From NCBI GenBank assembly GCA_010279815.1, contig QEOQ01000519.1:895902-959901 (forward strand): 64,000 bases of DNA. Direction: 5' to 3'. The notes beneath the pieces were generated by a model, which ran no database searches, had not been told where the DNA came from, and saw only the letters and a program-made list of their open reading frames with translations. The DNA comes from Brachionus plicatilis (taxonomy: Eukaryota > Rotifera > Eurotatoria > Ploima > Brachionidae). Shown piece after piece: positions 49,828-60,729 of the stretch (its first letter is position 1; every line of letters begins with the position of its first letter). The translations under genes were made by a program, and so were the position numbers.

Positions 49828-51354
49828 TGAAACAAAATGAAAAGGGACCTCAAAAAAATAGACGATACATGTTTTTTCAAATGTATTTTCACCTTTTAAG
49901 AAGTTTTAATCAATAATTTTCTTTTTTTATAATTAAAATAATCTACCTATGAAAGATTTTTATTTTGGAAATGTATTTTTTTTTTGCAATTTCTATCATT
50001 TGATCCACACAAAATTCATCTTCAGAATTGTTTCAGAATGAGATGCTCATAAATAATAGAATCTGTTGATTCAATTATTGTCTTTTTTGACAAAATCGAT
50101 CGAAATTGATAAGTTGGTAGTTCCTTATCTTGTGTTCAATAAAAGAATATCAAAAAAATAGATCAATAAAAGAAGAAAGTGGCCTATCTCGCTTGGAGTT
50201 TATTCCCTGTCTATGTGAAATCGGTAAAATTGAAAAATCCCCACTTTTGAATTATAGAAAATTCCCCACTTATTTTTTCCCCGCTTTTTTTACTCCCCAC
50301 TAAGAAAATTTCCCGCTTTAATTTTTCTCGATATAGAATTTTACCCACTTTATAGGAGGAGTTAAAACTAACCAATAAAAAGTAATTTATTATATAATTT
50401 TATTAACCAATAAAAAAGGAAAAATATAAATTACAACAATAAAAAAAGTAAAATATCACCAATTTACAATTAAAGGTTCTAAAATTAAATCTAAAAAACC
50501 ATGATTAACAAAAGAATTGAATTTTTCTAGCATTGTTGCTTGATTGAATTTAAAAAAAGCCTGGTTTTTTGAATTTAATAATTATTGAGAAAACGCAATA
50601 GCAAACAAACCGCAATCGTTTGACCCGACTTGTGGTTGAACGTGCCCTAAATTAATTTTTTCCCTTTTTTTTTCTGGATACATTAAACTTAATATTTTGC
50701 TTGCTGCTGGACAATTTGTTTTACTACACTGAAAAAAAAATAAGCGTCTTAGCAATAAAAAAAGTGACTTTTAAAAAAAAAAAGCGACTTATAAAATTTT
50801 TTCGAGTGAAAAGCGACTTAATTAAACAAAAGAAAAAAGAGACTTTATTTATAAAAGTTAAATACACAATAAGCTCCTCCTTTTAATAACTAATAAGAAG
50901 AAAATAAAACTCTCCTGTAATTTTAACGGAAATTTTTATTTTCATAATTATAACAGATGTTTTGCAATTTTATATTATTATAATTTCGTTTGAATTCAAG
51001 AGTTCAACATTATTTTTCTAAAATCCATATTGTCCTTAATGAATGTTTTTATTTTGACGAGCCGCAAATGGCTTGAATCGTTTCTCCTTTTATTAATCTT
51101 AAACAGTTTAAACACACAATTGTGTTTTTTACAAAACACTTTCTTTTTAGATTACGAAAATTATTATATAAATTGTTCTTTTCAAATCGTTCGAAATTAT
51201 TGTTATTAATATTAGTTTTTAACATATTTTTAAATTTTTATTCACCTCTAAATAGTTTTAACATGATTTAAACTATATAATTTAATGTTTATTTTTTATT
51301 TAAAAAATTTTAAAAACGAAACAAATCGTAAATTTGGCAAATATATCTATTTAA

Positions 51355-52019
51355 GGTTTCGTGAAATACAGTAGAAAATGGTTAAAAGAACATAAAAAAT
51401 TGAATAACTTTTTTCTATAAATTAAAAATAAGTATCGTGATTGCGACATTGTGCAACTTTCAAAGTTGCATCAGCTATCTAGGGCTGCAAAATTTTGCAA
51501 ATCTAGCAGAGATTAGATTTCAATCTGTTCTAGCGTAGTGCATTTTGCAGAGATTTTGCACATCATTAACAGACTTTGGCAGTTGATGCAACTTTGAATG
51601 TTGCACCATGTTGCATTCACGAAACTGATTTTAAACTTTTAGAAAAAAATTTATTCAATTTTTTATCATTTTGTTCTGTTATTTTGTACTCAAGGTTGTG
51701 CAAAAGTCATAGTCGACTTTGACTTTTGAAATTTTTTTTACACTTTAAAGTCTTAACTGTATTTAATAATTTAGACTTGAACTAGTCTACAAAAAAAAAC
51801 TTTTTTTTAAATTTTTTTCTTTAAACGGCGCTTTTTTGGGTTTTATTTAGAAGGCCGCTACAATAGCTATCTGGAACGGCAATCCATGTCAGGATCACAA
51901 TCATATGATTTTTTGCCATTCCAGGTAGCTTTTGACCCCTGACTTTATTAAAAAAATTTAAGGTCTAAGTCCAGACTTGACTTTAACTTTTAACCAGCCC
52001 TGACTTAACTTCACTAAAT
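51355..52019. mobile_element. MULE-type foldback MITE, second copy, split by a hAT MITE
   Basis: Same family as 28947-29311 (GGTTTCGTGAAATACAGTAG start, TTTTGCAGAGATTTTGCAC core). It is flanked by a perfect 10-bp duplication ATCTATTTAA at 51345-51354 and 52020-52029. Its right terminus is interrupted at 51691-52002 by a hAT-type MITE, after which the last bases of the terminus resume. Confidence 0.8.
51691..52002. mobile_element. Diverged hAT-type MITE
   Basis: Ends CAAGGTTGTGCAAAAGTCAT and complement of CAGGGCTGGTTAAAAGTTAA, with AGTC-rich arms. The 8-bp duplication is degraded. It lies within the right terminus of the foldback MITE at 51355-52019. Confidence 0.65.
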
Positions 52020-54340
52020 ATCTATTTAAGATGTGTAAAATCTGAACGATTATTATAATATTTTTAGGCCATCTGTTTTTTTCAAATTAATTCTAAATAT
52101 TTTTAAAAAAATCGTCGCTATGACCAAAAGTACCGCAAGGTACCTGAGTTAGTCCTAAAGATGAATTTTTTTCTATTAAATTTGATAAGTAAATAGTTAT
52201 TTTCGACCGAAATTGAATTTAATAATTAATTTTTAATTTTTTCACCATTTTGTGAAAAAATTACTCTTCTTTTAATTCTTAAAACTATTTTTAAAAACAA
52301 TTTTAATATTTCAAATAAATTGTGAAAAAAATTAACTTTTAAATATTAAAATCAATATTGAAAATGAAATCCTTGAATTAATTAAAATATTGTCTTAGAA
52401 AAAAGAGTCCCTCAAAATCCATCCATAAAAGCTTCTTAAAAAGTGACTTATAAACCGACTTTTTTAAACAACGTCTTAAAAAGTGACTTAAAAAAACCAA
52501 TAGAAGTGACTTTTTATCCGACTTAATGTCCGTCTTAAAAAGTGTCTCCAAGATGCTTTTTTTTTTTATCAGTGTATTCATACTGTCGTGTACGTTTTGT
52601 TGATTCTGCTCACCCCATTCAAGTTCGCTTGTCAAATTAATACCCGAAGGATAGATGTTTGTAAGAATAATCTAATGTAAATTTGACACATTGACGGGAT
52701 AAATCTTATCAATCTCGAAAGTTTCGTGCAAAAACCCATTTTGTTTAATACAATAATCAATCTTCCAATTGTTTGCTATGGTTAAATTAAAATATCCTCT
52801 CATTATAGCAGCTTTTTCGATATAATCTAGAGCGAGGTCTATGTGACGCGCATTTAGCCATTCGGTCGATGAAACAATATTACTGATAGGCTCAATAATT
52901 TGATTTTCGTTTACGATAATTGTATTTGAAAAACTTGTCACAGCATTTGAATCACTTGAACTACTATCTATTTTATTTTTTTTTCGATTTTTGATTGAAT
53001 TCAGAACTTGCTTTGGTCCTTTTTCGTTCTTGTTTTTCGATTTTAACTGAATTTAAGACTTGGTCGATTGAAGAATCCGCATTTGCGTTAATTTCCTCTT
53101 TTTTTTCCTAAAAATTTCACAACATTCTTTGAATCTTGCTTTTGAACGCATTGTACATTTTTACGATTTCTATATTTGTTCCGGATTCTTCAATGACTAA
53201 ATTAGTTTCTTCGTCGAATTCAATTTCGTCAATTATTTCGTTTTCATGCAATTCTAAATCAAGATCGTACGGGCTTAATATGTGGCGTGTTAAGTTCGTG
53301 AAATAATCTTTAAAGCTCAACCTGTTTTACTTGAAATCTTCATTGATTAATTGTATAATTAAATCTTTTTGGACATCTCTTTTTGACTTTTTGACTTTTT
53401 TATCGGTTTTGAAAATAATCATTTCGAGTTTTTGCGTCTTCTTTTTTCAAACATCTTATTGATTCAGCCAATTTTGGGTGATTTTTTGGGACGAACTTTG
53501 CGAATTTTGAATGGAAACCTTCTAAATCGTTATTTGTTCGTTTTTTCGTATTAAAATGATTCCAAATTTCTGGTGAAATAGTTCCGTTGAGCCATTGATC
53601 CTTGAAATATCGAATAAAAGCCAAAATTTTTTCATCTGCAATCCGAATTTCAGTTAGAATAATATCGAAAGTTTCTTTGATATTTTCGATTGGAATAAGT
53701 GCTAACTCCATAAAACGCTTTACCCAAAATTTAAAATCACTGTTCAATAAAAAATTCGACTTAAATCCATTCAAAAAAATTCGTTTCTTATTGCTTGGGT
53801 GTAATGAAACCAACATCCTTTCAATTGAACGTCTGGAAACACTTACACAACTGCTTTCATTAACGAAACCTCGAAGTCTGTCATTACCCGTTTTAAATTT
53901 TTAGGAAAAACAATGTTACGAATTTGCTCCATTGCAATTACGTACGTTTTCGTATTTTTATTTTCTAATAGAATAAAAACACATGGGTAGCTCATATTGT
54001 CGACGATTGCGTGCAGCGACAAAAGTTGATAAAATATTCCTGGTGCAGTTTTGAATGTGCCGTCGAAATGGTATTCTTCGGATTTTCGTAATATTTCAAT
54101 AGCTGTATTCGACATAAATATTAAAATTCGGTTACCGTTTACACTTTGATTGTCGTATCTCAAAAATAGCTCTTTTTCTTGATTGATTGTTTGAAATTTT
54201 ATAATGTCCGTAATTTGTAATTCGGAAGTTGATTTGGGCTCTTTTATTTTATTTTTAGCGCGAATTTTGTCACATGCTGCTCGGGCTGAAGATTCGGTTG
54301 GAAAAAATTCGGAAACGATTTTAGGATCGAATTTTGCAAG

Positions 54341-54406
54341 GTTTTCACATCGCTACCGTGAATTATTGCAACCCTTGCATATAATTCACGGTAGCGATGT
54401 GAAAAC
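54341..54406. repeat. Perfect 25-bp hairpin within the transposase reading frame
   Basis: Arms 54341-54365 and 54382-54406 are exact complements around a 16-nt spacer. The hairpin sits between the zinc-binding and catalytic parts of the MULE transposase. The inner arm sequence includes CACATCGCTACCGTGAATTA. Confidence 0.85.
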
Positions 54407-55112
54407 GAAAACGAATTTAAAGTTCCTGATTCGAATTTAAGCGTTTCGTATTGTCTATAACACTCAATACTTATTTGGCATAAACGCTTGCACTTACCAT
54501 TTTTATGGCTATTGTTAGCGTCTACAGTTCGAGTCAAAACACCGTCTAAATCGGTTGTAACACTCATCGATTTGCACGATTCGCATCTCCATCGAATTGT
54601 TCCGTTCTCGTTCTTTTTATGGATATTGTACTTGAAATTGTTAAATAAGCCAAGAGTTTTTGTCGGGGTTCAAAAATTCCATTTTTAGAGTTTTTTTGAT
54701 TAAATTTTAGATTAGAATATTTTGATTCCAGAGTCATATTCAATTTTAAAGGAGATTGTAAATATTAGAACCAAGGTTTCAAAAAAGGATATTCGACAAT
54801 TAATATTAGATTTTGTTTCAATTTTTATCTAGGAAGCGGTTTAAGATTTAAAGATAATTAGTAAATCAATTGAGTAATTTTATCAAAGTTTAGTTAATTT
54901 TATCAAATGTTATTAATTTTATTATTTAAAATTTTTCTATTGGTTAATCAATTTTAATTTTCGAATGGGTCAATTTAAAAGTGGGGAAGATTCTATACGG
55001 GGAAAAATAATTAACAATAATATTTCTAAGTTGGGAATTTTCTATATGGGGAAAAAAAAGTGGGGAAATATACAGTTGGGAAAAATGAAGTGGAGAATTT
55101 TCTATTAAGACA

Positions 55113-55469
55113 GTGAAATCTGCGTTTCAGTTTGAGATTCAGTGTGGATTTCAGACTGAGACTCATCTGGTAAAATTTCTGATGACTGAATAAACTCAAT
55201 AACTTCACATTTAAGAACAAATGGTTTTTTGTAGTAGGTGAAAATACAGTCAATTACTTCACCTATTTCAAACTAAAAAAAAAAATAAACTTAAAATTTG
55301 AAAAAAAAAAACAATAATTAGCGTACTTCTTATATCACTTTATTTTATTTTTTTGAATTTTATTTAATTGTACAACATGAATTGAGCCACAAAACTTGTG
55401 AATAATACGTTCCAAAAGTTTATCAGTTTGGCTTTCCATAACTTTGACTTTAAATGCGTGAACAGTCAT
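55113..55469 (-). CDS. 5' part of an unrecognised gene split by the MULE
   Basis: Two putative exons: 55469-55374 (starts MTVHAFKVKV, 32 codons) and 55272 running into the duplication at 55113. The frame continues on the far side of the MULE from 50214 for about 20 codons before a stop. The second exon is rich in Ser, Glu and Gln (SQSEIHTESQTETQIS). It could be the beginning of the hAT gene or an unrelated host gene disrupted by the insertion. Fragment only; no family recognised. Confidence 0.35.
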
Positions 55470-56754
55470 TTTAATAGGTTATCTGATTTTTTTTAATTAA
55501 GTTTGAGAAAAATGTTTTTGAAGCTTTAATAAACAAATAAATAAATATTTGAATATTTACAAGCTTTTTTTCGGCTCAATGATAGGAAATCTAATAGGAT
55601 AATTAGTTTTTAACCTGGAAAAACATGATTTTAAAATAATGAAAAAATATCGTGATCTATTATGTTTTGTATGAATGATACATAAGCTTAATGAAATAAA
55701 AACTTTATTTTTTCAAATTGGCTAAAATTTTTTCATCGATTCCTCGTACTTGATATAAAAAAAATAAATATGTTTTGGAATTTCATCTAATTACAACGAT
55801 ATTTGCCAAAATTTTTTAAAAAAACAGACATTTTTTTAATTATTAAATTTTTTTTTTAAAAATTGATCTTGAAATAATTCCATTAATTTTTTGGAAAATC
55901 AGTAAATATAGGGGATTGAACCAGGAGCGTTTGTTAAAAAGTTTCAATATCAAATTATCAAGTACTTTGCCAACTGTTCTATGCTTACATTTGTGAATTT
56001 AAGGAATATATTTTACTTGAAATATTATTTTCAGAATGTTTTTCTTTTTTTGAATTTTTGCTCTCACAAATAAGAGATTTATAATTTTTTTTTAAAATTT
56101 TTCACGCAAATTTTTGAAACGCAAAAAATTTGCGTGAAATTGCCTGATTCTGAAATAGTTTAGTTTAGTCAATTTGTGGATTTTAAATTAAATAATTTTA
56201 CAATTTATTGGTTTTGTTAAACCATAGCTTAAAAATCATTTTTATTTAAAAATCTTTTTTTTAATGAAATCTTCATTAATTAATTAAAATGTTATTTTCC
56301 TAGTTTTATTATCAAAAATAAAAAGAGATGTATTTTTTTGATCTACATAAATAATTAATTGAAAAATATAAAATAATAAAAAAATCATCTAAAATAATTT
56401 TTTGGAAAATAAAAAAAATAATTGATTTCTATAATTAATAAACGTAATCTTATTAAAATGAGATTCACTCATTTTTGGTTATTTAAATTAATCTTTTAGT
56501 CATCAATATTAATTAAATTATTTTTAAAATAAATTTTTTGATTGATTAAACCAATTAACCAAAAAAATATATTTAAATAATGTTCTGCTTTGGAGAATTT
56601 AAATAATATTGATTCAAACAAAAAAAAATAACTATGGAATCGTAAGACGAATTCAAGCAATTGAGCACATATTCTTCAGCTACTGAAGAAAAAAAACCAA
56701 CAAGATGTAATTAAAAACTCAAAAAAAGGGTACAAAAAAGTCTGGATTAATATA
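55470..56754. other. Intergenic AT-rich sequence
   Basis: No gene seen. A hairpin with a stem of about 17 bp (TTTCACGCAAATTTTT ... TTTGCGTGAAA) lies at about 56099-56139. Confidence 0.4.
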
Positions 56755-57534
56755 ATGGAGTTTGACAATAGACAATTGGCTTTAGATTGGATTCAACAAC
56801 AAAAAATCTGGTCATATTTACGAGATTATGATACAGATATACGACGTAAAGATGTTTACCGTTGCAATCTTGTCAAAAGACGTGGGCCACAATATCAAGC
56901 GGAAATATGTTTACTTTACAACAGTCAAAACGTTAAGTTAACGCTATTTAATAATGGTAATCAGCACACACATGATCAAATATTAGAACAGCAGACAAAA
57001 ACTGGAATAAACGAAGCTACAAAACACTATATATAATGAAATGATCAATGAATACATTGAATCCATTCAAAATATGTCATTTGAGAGCTTTGATGAATGT
57101 AAACGAATTTGTTTTGGTATCTGGTGTACAAATTTAAATGAGCCAAATTGGAAGCTATCAAGCTGCACTTGTCCTCATTTTTTCAAAAAACATACGTGCA
57201 AACATATAATCGGTATATCAGCTAGATTGAATCTGGTAAAAATACCGATAGAAGCTAAAAATGTATAGACGAGAAGCGAAAACGTGGTAGACCTACTAAA
57301 GCCCTTGAATTTCAAGATGGTGAAAAAGTAATAGATGATGAATCGAATGAAGATGAAGTTGATATAATCTAAGAACCATCAACTAAGAGAATTGCTTGTA
57401 ATCAAATAGATAAAACTTCATCAACAATTCAAGTAGAACCATCTACTTCTGGTAACACACAAGAGTCTTCAGTCACTCAGCCAATTGTTAATAAAAGATC
57501 AGGTAGACCAAAAGGTTCGAAAAATAAAAAATAA
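56755..57534 (+). pseudogene. Internally deleted, frameshifted SWIM-type MULE transposase
   Basis: The N-terminal frame (56755-57036) resembles the zinc-binding, FLYWCH/FAR1-like start of MULE proteins (WIQQQKIWSYLRDYDTD, YRCNLVKRRG, NGNQHTHD). Only a few bases later, in another frame, 57041-57268 carries the SWIM finger CTCPHFFKKHTCKH from the C-terminus. A third frame from 57268 has KRKRGRPTK, and the segment ends with KRSGRPKGSKNKK. The DDE catalytic domain that should lie between is missing, and there are two frameshifts and a stop. Non-functional as a transposase. Confidence 0.7.
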
Positions 57535-57916
57535 TTAATTTTTTCAGATATTAATTTTGTATTTTTTTTTCTATATTAATTTCAATAAATAATAAAAATT
57601 TTATTTTTTTAACAAATCATTTAATTTATTTAATAGGATACAATGAAATTTTTCAAGATATAAAAACATTATTTTCGGTTATCATGAATATTTTTTATGT
57701 TAATCAAAAAAATATATTAATCGAAAAAATTTTTATGTTGATCAAAAAAAATATTCCCAAATAAAAATACAATTAAATCTTATTCATTTCATTTTTAAGA
57801 ATAATTAACTATTTAAAATATTTTCAATTTTTTCGGCTATATCACAAAAAATTTTTGCTAAATTAAAACCCAATCATTTACTCGTGATTAACTCACTATC
57901 AACTCATTTAAAATGA
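57535..57916. other. Intergenic AT-rich sequence
   Basis: Downstream flank of the serine protease gene. Three degenerate copies of TTAATCAAAAAAATATT-like words occur at 57700-57760; nothing else is seen. Confidence 0.35.
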
Positions 57917-60729
57917 TTACTTATTTACGATTGAAGAAATCCAATCTTTGAACGCATTAACTCGAGTATAAATTCTATAATAAAAATTAATTAAAAAAAA
58001 AGATCAAGGCTAACTTTTTATTACCCTGGCAAACCAGGTAAACCACATTGTTCACCATAGGACGTTATTCCAACAAGTACAAATTTTGAAGTTCCATTTA
58101 CCTCTTCTTTGATAAACAATGGTCCGCCTGAATCTCCTTGACACGTATCTTTTCCACCCAAAATTTCACCTGCACACATCTGTGTCATCCAGTTTTTTTC
58201 AATATCTTTAAAAACATCATTGCACACAAAACCTTCATATAATATCAATTTGATGTTTCTCAGAAAAAAAGACTCAATTCCCTGGTAAACTGTAGTTCCC
58301 CAGCCAACTGCGTATGCATCAACATTTGAAAAGTTTGGATAGTTTTTCAAACTAGAAGTTGAAAGACAGCCTAGCTGAATATTTTCTCCCAAAGTCACTT
58401 CTTTCTCTAGTTTGATTATTCCTATGTCGTTTAGATTGGTGTCTGGGTCGTAATTTGGATGCTAGTGGTAAAAAGTGTGAATTTAATTTAAATAAATTTT
58501 TTTACTCACTATTATAAAATCTTTAATGAAATATTGCTGACCATGCACCTGATTTTTGTCAAAAATACCACTTAAATTATGCATTCCTAGGTAAACAGTG
58601 TACATTGACTGGTACGTAGGATGAAATTGGTTCACCCTTACATCCCTAACTATTTCGTTATTGAAATTAAAATAGGAAACTTGAGTAACAAAACAGTGGG
58701 CAGCAGTCAAGATTGTATACCGATTGATCAAAGTTCCTCCACAAAATTTTTTATGTGTAATCACCGAAGCCCCCGCTGAAAATGTATAGTTGAATAACAC
58801 AAACGCCATCGAAGGCCAGCTGTGCTTTTCTGCTATTATGCCGCCTACAATTTTAACATTAGGTATCTTGAATGAGACTCCACATTCTTCACATGAAGAT
58901 TTGACAAATCCATTGGAACAATTACGGATTCTTTTTGTTGAAATAGTTGTGCTAGTGCTGAAATGTTCTGTAGTACTTCTATCTGTAGTACTTATATCAC
59001 TACTGATATTACTTTTATCGAATAATGTTGTTGTATCTTCATATTTAACAATCGGATCAACTCTTTCTATTAAACTTACTTTTATAATAAAAGAAGTCTA
59101 ATTAATAAAAATTTAAACTTTATAATTTAGACCCCCCTTTTCCTGAACAAAATGTTTTTTTCAAATTTCTATTTTGAAAATTAGAAATAATTAATTATTT
59201 CCATAAAAATTACCGCTAAATCAAAATTTATTAAAATTAAAATTAAATTAAAATTATATTTTAATTTTAATAAAAAATTTATGGAGATTAAATTTAATTT
59301 TGAATTTTTTTTAGAAATAAATGTGTATTCAAATTAGATCGGATAGCTACCCTCGGAGGTATATTAAAACATAGAAAAAAAAATATAGAATTGCTATAAA
59401 AAAAAATAATGTAGAATAATCAAAACATAGAAAAATCGAAGTAAAACAGAAAAAATAAATAATTTAGGAAATGAGGAAAAAATAAAAAATATTAAGCTCA
59501 ATCAGAAAAAAATCAAAAAACCAAAAAAATTGTTTCATAATACGAATCAAAAACAATTGAATTGCATATTAATGGTATTGATTGTTTATTTTTAGATAAT
59601 TAATTAATTATTTTAATTTAAGAGCAAGATTTATAGTTTAAAATATTCTATTCTACATTTTATTTTTTAAAATAATTGTCATTTAAATATTTTTAAAATT
59701 CTATATTTTATTTTTCTACATTTTGATATTACTATATTAAATAAAATTCTATATTTTTCATTCTATATATTTTTTTTTAATGTTTTGATAGATCCCCGCT
59801 ACCCTCATGTTATGCGATGAAAATCGTCATAGCTTTTAAAGTTTTTTTTCTTATGGTTCCATAGGATTTAAAGTTTAATCAATCAAATTTATAAGACTTG
59901 GTCTTTTAATTATTTAAGCTTTCTACTTTTTTTTTATCTCAACTCTCGATGTGAATTTTAAATTAACTTTATATTTCAATGATAACTTTCCTGAAATTTC
60001 CATTATCCTGAAAAAGCTTTAAAGTCAAACTTGTAAACTTTCTTTGATTCATGAGAAAAAAAAATCAAAACTTTTATTTTTAAAAAAAATTGAATAAAAA
60101 TTTCTAGATTTTTTTTTACGAAAGTCTTGGCTTGATTTCAAAAGTATTTTAAGAAAGTTTTTATATCAAACTTAATGTTGCCTTTCTAAATAGGTACAGT
60201 CGATGACATGTTTATTTTTTGCTGGCTAAATAATAAATACAAAATAAAATTTTAGACTAATCTTAAAAATAAAAGAAAAAAATTTTGATTTATTTGAAGA
60301 TGTCTTTAATCGGATTAATTATATAAATTTATTTTGAAATTTAAATTAATTACTTGGTAAGGATACGGCCAAAACTATAGCGGCAATTGAAACGAAGCTC
60401 AGGATAAATGCAATAATACAGCCTCTGTAAGATATGTTAGATTTGGAAACAGGTGAAGGCTTCAGTTTTTCAGGAGATATATTTTGAGTGATAGTGTAAA
60501 TATTTGAATGAGAAATATTGTCAAATGAAGCCTCGTGAAATGATGAATTGAATTGGGTGGCATCACGAATTTCATTTGGTTGCACTTTTAAATAATTGAT
60601 TGAAATGGTAGAATCATCAGGATCGTATATCTTGGGTCTTATCCGCCTATTCTCTTTTGAGTGTTGAATATTGACTGTTGCCTTGGACCGCGATGGATTA
60701 GATCGGTAAGCATAATTGTCAAAATCCAT
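57917..60729 (-). CDS. Type II transmembrane trypsin-like serine protease
   Basis: Four exons (minus): 60729-60354, 59078-58510, 58461-58025, 57974-57917; phases agree and give 479 aa. Exon 1 encodes a cytoplasmic tail of about 100 residues and a membrane segment (GCIIAFILSFVSIAAIVLAV), so the protein is a type II membrane protein with its protease outside the cell. A Ser/Thr-rich stalk follows, then a CEECG motif that would tie the stalk to the protease domain. The activation site is KIVGG. The triad lies in TAAHC, NDIGII and GDSGGP. Asp in KDTCQGDSGG occupies the specificity pocket, so cleavage after Lys/Arg is expected. GIYTRV and the terminal helix are in the last exon. Intron 1 holds a MITE. 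Joining exon 1 to the protease is inference from matching splice phase and topology. Confidence 0.82.
59355..59797. mobile_element. MULE-type MITE with perfect 9-bp duplication
   Basis: Ends GGAGGTATATTAAAACATAG and complement of GGGGATCTATCAAAACATTA, flanked by GCTACCCTC at 59346-59354 and 59798-59806. The arms repeat ACATAGAAAAA / TATAGAAT words. Located in intron 1 of the serine protease gene. Confidence 0.85.

Larger units (their letters stand above)
50727..52574. mobile_element. TA-flanked MITE with AAGTGACTTT iterations
   Basis: Ends CACTGAAAAAAAAATAAGCG and complement of CACTGATAAAAAAAAAAGCA, flanked by TA (50725-50726 and 52575-52576). Both arms carry degenerate AAAAGTGACTTAA words (50750-50850 and 52390-52560). 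It is inserted in the protease part of the MULE and itself contains the foldback at 51355-52019. Confidence 0.75.
50440..54690 (-). pseudogene. MULE transposase fused to a C48 (Ulp1-like) protease domain
   Basis: Read on the minus strand. A FLYWCH-like zinc-binding N-terminus comes first (about 54650-54480, WRCESCK and HKNGKCKR). The MULE domain follows (54163-53400: YHFDGTFKTAPGIFYQLLSL, MTDFE, then GCWFHYTQAI in a shifted frame, then RTNNDLEGFHSKF). An acidic linker leads to a protease-like part. WLNARHIDLAL opens that part. A catalytic-type His follows (52675-52677), with the next codon TAG where Trp is expected. A DSMN Asp is at 52585-52587, and NDCGLFAIAF has its Cys at 50612-50614. The MITE at 50727-52574 separates Asp from Cys; skipping it and one TA keeps the frame open. 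A stop and frameshift near 53840-53780, the TAG and a stop after the Cys motif make it a pseudogene. Confidence 0.75.
50223..55112 (-). mobile_element. 4.9 kb MULE transposon with 8-bp target duplication
   Basis: Both ends carry iterated TATAGAAAATTCCCCACTT-like motifs in inverted orientation (about 50235-50350 and 54975-55110). GTGAAATC flanks the element directly at 50215-50222 and 55113-55120. It contains a MULE transposase and a C48-like protease domain on the minus strand, and a nested MITE at 50727-52574. The outermost few bases do not match well, so the termini are approximate to a few bases. Confidence 0.75.

Noticed and set aside
50701..50886. 61-aa Lys-rich plus-strand frame
   Set aside because: It is the translation of the iterated AAGTGACTT arm of a MITE.
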